NCBI GenBank assembly: GCA_023525975.1
Contig: CM042021.1
Coordinates: 107,925,501-107,989,500, forward strand
DNA length: 64,000 bases
DNA from: Smallanthus sonchifolius
Lineage: Eukaryota; Streptophyta; Magnoliopsida; Asterales; Asteraceae
Direction of reading: 5' to 3'
Below, in pieces: positions 56,840-64,000 of the stretch. Each line of letters starts with the position of its first letter. Position 1 is the stretch's first letter. Both the position numbers and the translations under genes were made by a program. The notes under the pieces were generated by a model that did not search any database, was not told the DNA's origin, and worked only from the letters and a program-made list of their open reading frames with translations.

Positions 56840-57398
56840 TGTATGTCCTGATTATAAGGCAAAATCACACAAATGATCAATTACACACACAAGAATCTGT
56901 GTGTATGGTGGTGAAACAGAGGTAAGAAACAGAAAGTGGTGAAGATAAACAGGCTAAACACACTAGAATCAACACAATAATGATGTGAAAAAGTAAGAAC
57001 AACAATTGACAAAGCTTCAAATGTGTATTGATTCCCAGAAACTATGAAAGAGAGAATACAGGGTTACAACCGCTATCCACACCCTAAATATTCTCTAACT
57101 AGGTTATGTATAGGAAGCTGATAGGTATAGAAACTATGATCATCGAAATTACTAGTTTCGGGTGAGCATTTACAAAACTTATCACCATATCAAAACTTCC
57201 CATCTATCGAAACTACTAGTTTCGGTTGAACAGACTCAACCGAAACTAGGTAGTTTCGATGGCCCAGACTTAGACTAAAAACAGTAAAATACATCAAACA
57301 GAAATGACTAAAATAACAGAAGTACATGGAAATAAACACAAAGACAAATGTTCAAAACATACATTGATGACTTAGCTTTCAAAATATCTAACCCTACA
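56840..57398 (-). repeat. Copia 5' LTR (559 bp)
   Basis: On the plus strand it begins TGTATGTCC and ends CCCTACA. Palindromes lie at 57144-57160, 57208-57224 and 57241-57258. It is followed by the AATAC duplication. Confidence 0.95.
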
Positions 57399-59884
57399 AA
57401 TACATTGGACTCTATGGCTGAATTAATTGACCTGACTATAGAGGAAAGTGAAGAAAGAATGGCTGCTAAAGGTAAATTATTGGAGTTGGAAAAATTAAAA
57501 GCAGAAGACATCAGGCAAAAAGCCAGGATTGAACGGGCAATTGAGGGGGATGAGAACTCATCTTTTTTCCATGGTTTGTATAATTCAAGAAAAGTCATGA
57601 ACAGAATCAATAGGATTATGGTAAATGGGATGTGATCATCTTGTCCCAAAGTTATCAAGGCGGAGGCATGTAGGTTTTTTGGGGCTCGCTTTCGAGAAAT
57701 ATTGTATTATAGGCCCAAGCTGAACTGCTCGAGAATTAAAAAATTATCTGCGGCTGAGGCGGCCTCTATCTCCATGCCATTCATAGACGACGAGATTAAA
57801 AGAGCCGTTTGGGATTGTGAGGGGGACAAGGCCCCGGGTCCGGACGGGTTTAACTTCACTTTCATTAAGCATAATTGGGAACTTCTAAAGGAGGATTTTC
57901 AAGAAATTATAGGCGCTTTTTATAGGGATGGAGTGATCAGTGGAGCTTGTTGTTCGTCTTTCATTGCTCTCATTCCCAAATGTAAAAACTCTGCATCCTT
58001 TAATGATCACAAGCCCATCTCCCTAATTGGGTGCATTAGTAAGGTGATCTCCAAAATCCTTGCCAGTCGAATTAAACTGGTTATCAGGTCAGTTATTTCG
58101 GATTCTCAAGCGACTTTCCTAGCCAAAAGAAACATCCTTGATGGGCCGCTGGTGGTAAACGAGGTTTTGACATGGTTGAAGAAATCCGAACTGTGTGGGC
58201 TAGTGTTCAAAGTTGATTTCAACAAGGCTTTTGACTCTATCTCATGGGAGTTTATTGACTCCATGTTAAAGCAAATGAACTTCCTAGATAAGTGGAGGCT
58301 TTATGCTAAAGGGGTATTGGAGTCGGCAAAGGCATCCGTGTTGGTAAACGGTTCCCCTTCAAAGGAGTTTACTTGTTCCCAAGGAGTAAGACAAGAGGAC
58401 CCCCTATCTCCTTTCATCTTCCTTATAGCTATGGAATCTCTCAACAGGATGATTGACAAAGCTGGAGTTCTCAGTCTGTTTAGTGGTATTAAAATGTCTA
58501 ATAATGGGCTGACCATTTAACATTTCTTATTCACGGATGATGTCATAATCCTAGGGGAGTGGTCGAAAACAAACTTGCAGTATTTATTAAGATTACTAAG
58601 GTGTTTCTATATCGCATCCGGACCGGTTATAAATCTGAACAAATGCAGTTTAATAGGCATAAACGCTGAGCACATCAGTGTGGTCGAGCTGGCAGGCATA
58701 ACTGGATGCCAAATGGGTCAGATTCCATTCTCATATTTGGGTTTAAAAGTGGGAGCTAACATGAATCTGTCTAAAAACTGGCGTCCGGTAATTGACGCAT
58801 TTGAAACAAAGCTCTCGGTCTGGAAGGCAAAGAATCTATCAATTGGGGGTAGGGTGGTATTAATAAAATCTGTGCTGGATAGTCTACCGGTATATTACTT
58901 TTCTTTATATAAAGCCCCAGACACGGTGATAAATATGTTAAAAAAGATTAGAAGAAACTCTCTGTGGAGGGGGGGGGTGTTCCGTAAACTCTAGGCGGAT
59001 AAACTGGGTCAAATAGGATAAGGTATGCTCTCCAAAAGGTAATGGGGGTTTCGGTTTGCGGTCTATTAAAGCATTTAATCTAAGCCTTCTAACAAAATGG
59101 TGGTGGCGGTTCATCTCAGAAGGAAATTCTATATGGAAGGAAGTAATTTGTAGCATTCATGGGCAACCAAGGGGTTCCGCTTGCATTCCTGGTAGAAGGG
59201 ACTTGGCGGGGGTATGGGGTAACATTAAAAAATTGGAGGTTGGTTTTAGTACTCGCAGCCTGAATTTTAAGGAAATGGTGGAAGAAAAGGATGGCATCTG
59301 GATTTGGAGGCACAATGAACAGGGTGTGTTTTCGGTCAGATCAATACGTGAACTGCTCAGTCCGGTTACTAATTCAGCGGATAGCTACATGTTCAACTGG
59401 TGCAGCTCGGATCCATTAAAGGTGAATATGTTTGCTTGGCGTGCGGAACTTGACAGGATTCCCACGAGACAAGCTCTAATCAAGAGGAAGGTGAATTTAA
59501 CTTCGGATTGCTGCCCTCTTTGCTCTCAGAATGTGGAGACTGTTGAGCACTTGTTTACCTCTTGTCGCTTCGCTAACATGCTATAGGGATTCATTAGCAT
59601 ATGGTGTAAAGTCCCACCTATGTTTGTTTTCTCGGTAAGGGACATCTTGGATCTTCATAAAGCTAATTTGGTGACTTCACAAAAACACAGAAGCTTTCCA
59701 AGTGGTAGTACTATCTGCAGTTTGGTGTTTATGGAAACTAAGGAATGAGGTAGTTTTTGGTGGAAAACGGGCTTCTCTTAGTTGGCTATTTGAAGATCTT
59801 AAAAGTTCAAGCTACATCTGGGCGAAAAATAGAAGGGAAAATGGGGTAGTTGATTGGAAGAGTTGGAGCTTGTTCAACTTTTAA
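57399..59884 (+). pseudogene. LINE ORF2, 3' part: reverse transcriptase and zf-RVT
   Basis: This continues ORF2 after the nested insertion. The helical linker (57399-57635) leads into the RT: DKAPGPDGFNFTFIK (about 57828), DFNKAFDSISWEFI (about 58217), SQGVRQEDPLSPFIF (about 58377) and the catalytic box FTDD (about 58530; FADD is usual). Stops lie at 57633, 58518 and 58992. The zinc-binding zf-RVT domain spans about 59270-59580, with CCPLC and EHLFTSC. The final open stretch to 59884 ends in VDWKSWSLFNF. The number of stops makes it a pseudogene. It belongs to the L1 clade of plant LINEs. Confidence 0.9.
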
Positions 59885-60037
59885 TGGGAGTATTTTTTGT
59901 ATTGCCTTTAGTCTGTTTGTTTCTTTTAAAGCTGTACTTTGGTTTGTCTGCTAGTTTCTTCTATCTTGTTATATATTAGCCTGCCTTTCAAAAAAAATTG
60001 TTAGAGTCTATTTAGGAGTTAGTATTTGAATTTAATT

Positions 60038-60156
60038 TTTTTTGGAAGGTAAATTTCTTAATTCATGTTGGGAGTGATATTTGAACCCATGAGCTACTCA
60101 AACCTTGGTGTTTCTAGAGGATTTTACTCTACCATTGGGCCACCAACCCCAATGGT
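60038..60156 (-). mobile_element. SINE (119 bp) with 9-bp target duplication
   Basis: On the minus strand a tRNA-like head TTGGTGGCCCAATGGTAGAG carries the A-box (plus 60127-60142). B-box-like GGGTTCAAATAT follows (plus 60077-60088), then a short body and an A-tail (T-run at 60038-60043). The duplication AATTTAATT lies at 60029-60037 and 60157-60165. It would be transcribed by RNA polymerase III and mobilised by LINE machinery. Confidence 0.85.
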
Positions 60157-60278
60157 AATTTAATTAGGTAACTTGTTTAGCAAGGGTTAGAATTGACTTT
60201 TTTTTGGAAATGGGGATTATGGGAAATGTTAATGGTTTTTAGGACTGAATCTGAAAGGTGATGGTTTTTGGGTGTTCC

Positions 60279-60510
60279 GTGAATGGCATTCACAGAACTA
60301 TCCTAGGTGGCATGAACCTGCTACACATACATGAATGGCAAAACCGGAACGTGTGATTACGTGAATGGCAATCCCGGATGAATGTGCATACATGAATGGC
60401 AAAACCGGATGTCTTGGTTCCAGGAATGTCACTCCCGGATATGGCTACTTCGGTTAAGTTCTTCAACGCTGGTAGAGGTATGAAGGTTACATCCGTGAAT
60501 GCCATTCTCG
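60279..60510. repeat. TGAATGGCA repeat block
   Basis: GTGAATGGCATTCAC (60279-60293) is a near-perfect palindrome. ATGAATGGCA or GTGAATGGCA with AAACCGG or ATCCCGG recurs at 60331, 60361 and 60391, and an inverted variant at 60495-60509. The spacing is close to 30 bp in the middle. The element it belongs to is unknown. Confidence 0.6.
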
Positions 60511-61027
60511 TAACCAATTATGGTGTTTTTTTTAATTAATTTTTTGTGTTTTAATGTTATCATTTAATAATTATTAGGGTTTTAATTTTTTATACCTTTT
60601 TTTTAATATTTTAACTATTTTGATTGACAAATATTAATTATTATTTTTAAGTTAACATTTAATTATTAGGTTTCATGTTTTTTTAGTTTTAATGTTAACA
60701 AATATTAGTTTTTACGAATTAGTTTTTTTTTGTATTTAACCACCTTTAGTAAATTTTTTAAATAATATTTAAATATTAAATTTAAAGATAAAAGTAAATT
60801 AATGTTTCTTTATAATAATTATAATAATAATAGTTCTTGTCTTTTATTTACTTCTTTAATTTTCAGTAATATAGTGTTTTATAACTTGAATTATAATTAT
60901 AATATATATTGGTATATTATAAGTATAAATTTTTTTGTTAAAAAACACTAATTTATTATTAAAAGGTAAAATTAAACATACAATATTATTAAAAGACATA
61001 ATTAAACGTACAATACTAAAATAAAAA
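60511..61027. other. AT-rich intergenic DNA
   Basis: Long T and AT runs, with no ORF of note. Nothing recognised. Confidence 0.6.
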
Positions 61028-62331
61028 CTACAAATAATATCCTGACCCACATTGCCGACGTGGTGCATTTCTTCTAGGTTGTACCCGTCTTTGCACAGGA
61101 CTCACATGAAGTTCCAAGTCTAACTCTTGTGATGACAGATGTTGGTCATATTGCGGTTGTTGGTTTTCGTTTAAATCGGGAAATGGGAAATTATTAAGCG
61201 ATGGGGCTGGTCTTGGGATAGGGGAAATCATGTTCCCTACCGGGGTGTACACATCCTGTGAGCTAAACAGGTCTGGTATAGACATATTCGAGTTGTTAAA
61301 GTTTGGGTTATCCTCTCCCAAATCACCAAAGATATGTTGGTAATCTTGTTGTGTATTTGATGTACCCGCTCTCAAATTTGAGGTATCCGCTCCAAAATTT
61401 ATATTTGAGTTACCCCCTCCGAAGTTCATATACTCAGGCAAAATATTTTGTTGAAGTTGAACTTTCGTGAGACTCGTTCTTCTTGACGATTGTTTACTCG
61501 GCCTCCTCTTTGACCACGTCTCCTTTCCCGTCTCCGTAAATCTTGCGATACCGTGTTGTCCTTTGCAAAGTTGACAGGACTGGTTTGCAGATGTGATGGA
61601 TGGTATAACCGTTCTGTTTCATTAACCATTCACAAACCATTCACATGAAGTCAACGATCATATTTTGAATTGACTGGATATTTTGGGAATAGTGTTCCGA
61701 ACTCATACCCATGAATCTGCCTGTTTTCTTGATAAATTTGGCTAAAGTCATCCACCTTCAACAACAAACAATGATTAAAATATTAGTCTAATGAATATAT
61801 AGTACAATTTAGATTTAGTTAAAAAAACATGTACAGAACAAGATTTGAGATCTTCATCCTTCATCTTGAAACCCTGTTGGCATGGCACCCAGAATGTACC
61901 TCGGATCTGTCACATACTAAACAATACGTTGGATAACCCATTCCATATAATCTGGGGATACCATAGGCCTCCAGTTGGATACCCCATTGACAACATTTTC
62001 ATGTCGGTCGCTCCAAGAGGTCAAATACTGTTGATGGTAATTAATCCAGTTTGTATGTGTCCTCCTGGAATGCATCGGTTCATGGAGAGAGCGACATTCA
62101 GCCTGTGTCAAAGGAATGGAGCGGGGGACATGTTGAATCCATCCAAACTGTCTCATAACCCTATCCGGTGCATGGTATTCAACAACATCCCAAAATATAA
62201 AGCAATATGTATGAAACAGTTAAATAATGATATAAAAAAGGTTTTACTAAAACAAAATTAACAGTATACGTTCTCTTCTTGTAATGAATGAAACTTGGAA
62301 CGGTATGCCTTCAGTGTGTGCGAAGGCACCT
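61028..62331 (-). pseudogene. Plant mobile domain (PMD) protein, C-terminal remnant
   Basis: PMD proteins are plant-specific. Some act in silencing or development and many are carried by transposons. A likely exon at 62270-62331 encodes VPSHTLKAYRSKFHSLQEEN (acceptor AG before, donor GT after). A second block (61917 to about 62200) contains DVVEYHAPDRVMRQFGWIQH, then RTHTNWINYHQQYLTSW and SPDYMEWVIQRIV, the order seen in PMD C-terminal halves. A stop then follows, although YVTDPRYILGAMPTGFQ continues in the same frame. The tail (61629-61028) is Asn/Gly-rich and ends PRRNAPRRQCGSGYYL, like PMD C-termini, after a frame change near 61440. The N-terminal core is absent. Some stops could be introns; I favour a decayed copy. 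Confidence 0.65.
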
Positions 62332-62668
62332 CTGTGAAAAAAAAGTGTATTATAAACCCCTTATACAGGCTAGTAAAATGGAGCTCACACACGTTATCAG
62401 TGAAGAATATTTGCCTAAGGATGGGGTGACCTTGGTGGTGATTCTAGAGTTCTTACTTGTATTTTAATGCAGAAGCTAGTAAAGTGTAACATCCCGAAAA
62501 TAATGATTTATTGAAAAGACGTGATAGCCGAAGCTCGGGAAATAAAAAACGAACATAACGAGGAAAAGGGAGGGGGGGGGGGGGGGCGAAACCGGCAAAA
62601 AGGGGCGAAACTAAGAAGGGGAGGGGCTTAACCTAGCCGCCACCTCCACCTTCCCCTCATTTTCGTGA

Positions 62669-62671
<3 letters not shown>

Positions 62672-62729
<58 letters not shown>
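62672..62729. repeat. (GA)n microsatellite
   Basis: About 58 bp of GA dinucleotides inside the LTR-like sequence. Confidence 0.95.
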
Positions 62730-62733
<4 letters not shown>

Positions 62734-63052
62734 AGCTAGAGAGAGAAAGTCGTGGAAAAGAAGGACCGATTCTCAAGGATCGTTCCTCATCATGTGGTGG
62801 AGCTTAGGATCAGATTCTCAAGCTCAGAAAGGTAACCACTCTCGCTAGATCCGAGTTTTTCGTTTTATGTGAGTTTCGAGTTTATTTCCATAAAAAGCTC
62901 GGGTTTTTATGCATAGAAGGGAAAACCGACCTTCGATCTAGACTCACGGGATAGAAACACACGTTTCTAACGTTAAAAGTTCGAGTCTTGGACGTGTAAA
63001 GGTCTGGCCGCAATCTTCATGCAGAAACTTAGGGTTTCTGCTGAAGAAGACG

Positions 63053-63350
63053 ACTAGGCGACACTACCAGGCGAAACTGGATAGTGTCGTTTGAGTAATA
63101 GTATCGCTTGGGAATAGTGTCGCTTGAAAGAGCAGTTTCGCCTAGTATAACAGTTTCGGTACAATGATAGGTTCGTTTGACCAAGTAGTTTCGTGTGGCC
63201 ATGTAGTTTCATTTGAGAAAAATAGTTTCGCGTTGCCACGTAGTTTCGCTTGGTCAAAACTGTAGTTTCACTTGGTCTTAGATTCGCTAGAACTAAGGAC
63301 AGCGAAACTAGTATAGTTTCGCTTGAGCAAAGGTGGCAAAACTAGTTGTT
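63053..63350. repeat. GTTTCG / CGAAAC motif array
   Basis: About fifteen copies of TAGTTTCG-like and GCGAAAC-like motifs at 15-30 bp spacing. At 63302-63322 the arms GCGAAACTA and TAGTTTCGC pair across GTA. Confidence 0.8.
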
Positions 63351-63878
63351 TCATTTGAATTTAGAAAGTGCGGATTAATGATATGTTAATTATTAATTCA
63401 GATATAGAGTAAAGCGTATTGGACCAGTTCTAGTACATAGAGGATAGCTTGACAGGTGAGTTCTTATTGCCCTATTCCCCTAACGGTTTTGGGCTAGCAT
63501 GCATACTGGTAGAACGATTTGAAAGGCAAAATATAGTTTTTATAAAAATATTATTTTTATAAAGTCAAAGAGAAAGTTATAGTTTTTATAAAAATGCTAT
63601 TTTTATAAAGAGAAAAGGAAAAGAGTTAACCAGCATAGTACTATATTTGAAATATATTTTAAAGAAAGTAAAGAGTTAAAGCAAAGAAAGTAAAGGAGCT
63701 GCACTTCGGTGTAGCTTGATAGTAACAGTGACAGTGACAGATGCCATATTGTATGCTTATGTGTTAATGTGTTATTTGTCTATATGTTATGTGTTTCAAT
63801 GGCATTATATTATTTGACATACTATAATTGCATAGTAGTCGCAAAGTAAAAAGTTTAGCAGGCAAGCAAAGTAGAAGT

Positions 63879-63980
63879 CTTACCCCGAGGTGTGAGCAAG
63901 CAAAGTAAAAAGTCTCACCCTGAGGTGTGAGCAGGCAAAGGAGTCTTACACTTAGGTGTAAGCGAGAAAGTCCCACCCTG
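63879..63980. repeat. Array of CTCACC..GGTGTGAG hairpins
   Basis: Inverted units at 63879-63896, 63914-63931 (CTCACCCTGAGGTGTGAG) and 63944-63961 (CTTACACTTAGGTGTAAG), plus a half unit near 63972, each followed by GCAGGCAAAG-like spacer. Confidence 0.8.
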
Positions 63981-64000
63981 AGGCGCTTTTTATAGGGATG

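Larger units (their letters stand above)
10533..57398 (-). mobile_element. Sirevirus-like Ty1/copia element enclosing the nest
   Basis: LTRs at 10533-11095 and 56840-57398 start TGTA and end TACA. The 5-bp duplication AATAC lies at 10528-10532 and 57399-57403. A Met-initiator PBS (56826-56837) and a PPT (11096-11110) place the 5' end on the right. gag and pol occupy 50454-56202 and an extra ORF lies between pol and the 3' LTR (11136-13992). A post-pol ORF and this type of RT suggest the Sirevirus lineage. Its own sequence is 10533-14820 (part duplicated), 30395-31171, and 50134-57398. The rest is inserted DNA. Confidence 0.9.
7642..59994 (+). mobile_element. L1-type LINE, split by a 46.9-kb nested insertion
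   Basis: The 5' part is 7642-10532 and the 3' part 57404-59994, about 5.5 kb together. The flanks carry a 14-bp duplication aaattgttagagtc at 7628-7641 and 59995-60008, preceded on the right by a short A-run, as left by target-primed reverse transcription. Order: ORF1 with an RRM-like segment, endonuclease, reverse transcriptase, zinc-knuckle zf-RVT, then A-tail. Several frameshifts, stops and long G-runs show it is dead. The Copia element interrupts ORF2 between the endonuclease and RT domains. Confidence 0.9.
62485..64000. mobile_element. LTR of another retrotransposon, running off the window
   Basis: It begins TGTAACATCCCGAAAAT, a common start of plant gypsy LTRs, directly after PMD-flanking DNA. 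It holds a 15-G run (62572-62586), a (GA)n tract and two arrays of short inverted repeats. No ORF of note. The end, orientation and target duplication lie beyond the window. An untranslated first exon of a host gene cannot be fully excluded. Confidence 0.6.

Noticed and set aside
57348..57635. 95-aa ORF as a separate small gene
   Set aside because: It starts inside the Copia LTR and continues as the LINE ORF2 linker; part of the LINE.
60290..60517. 75-aa minus-strand ORF
   Set aside because: It is the translation of the TGAATGGCA repeats; no domain.
10533..64000. Regularly spaced palindromes as a possible CRISPR array
   Set aside because: Plant nuclear DNA, imperfect units, irregular spacing, no cas genes; the units lie in LTRs and UTRs of retrotransposons.

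Overview
The window is nuclear DNA of a flowering plant: one intron-containing host gene followed by a large retrotransposon nest. The growth-regulating factor gene, the miR396 site and the Sirevirus, Athila, Tekay, L1-type LINE, SINE, MULE and hAT elements all point to a eudicot. The Copia element carries an extra ORF behind pol of a type I associate with composites, so Asteraceae is my best guess. That is inference only. No bacterial-type operon, rRNA gene, functional tRNA or CRISPR array was seen.

Region 1-5237 is AT-rich intergenic DNA. It holds three foldback elements placed end to end and separated by (TA)n runs (about 252-1680), a hairpin cluster (2299-2400), a 205-bp insertion with LINE features inside a 21-bp target duplication (4037-4283), and a 351-bp MULE-like foldback element with a perfect 9-bp target duplication (4571-4939). 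The last lies about 300 bp upstream of the gene at 5238-6304, a three-exon GRF1/GRF2-type transcription factor (302 aa) with QLQ and WRC domains and a miR396 target site. A 550-bp hAT-type MITE with a perfect 8-bp duplication follows at 6873-7422.

Region 7642-59994 is one L1-type LINE split by a four-level nest. Each level was traced by its target duplications. The LINE (duplication aaattgttagagtc) is interrupted by a Sirevirus-like Copia element at 10533-57398 (duplication AATAC, two ~560-bp LTRs, initiator-Met PBS, PPT, gag, pol and a post-pol ORF). The Copia element contains two Ty3/gypsy insertions. The first is an Athila-related element with only gag and protease (14821-30394). Part of it and of the Copia DNA is tandemly duplicated as two ~7.1-kb units (12031-19143 and 19163-26278). 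The second is a Tekay-type chromovirus (31172-50133, duplication CTATA). The Tekay reverse transcriptase is split by an Athila insertion (36660-47320, duplication CGTAC) that has been rearranged into three LTRs, one long polyprotein ORF and one deleted internal region.

Region 60009-64000 holds a 119-bp SINE with a 9-bp duplication, a short repeat block, the decayed C-terminal half of a plant-mobile-domain gene, and the first 1.5 kb of another LTR that runs off the window.

The most interesting signal is that every LTR element in the window carries, in noncoding DNA, an array of short palindromes with its own sequence: CGAAACTACTAGTTTCG in Copia, CTCGCGTACCGCGAG in the gag-protease element, GCGTAGGCTTACGC in Athila, and GTTTCG and CTCACC..GGTGTGAG types in the LTR at 62485. 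Tekay shows a tRNA-like Pol III promoter in its LTR instead. A second theme is repair scars: three rearrangement junctions carry 19-35 bp fillers copied from nearby sequence, which suggests polymerase-theta-type end joining.
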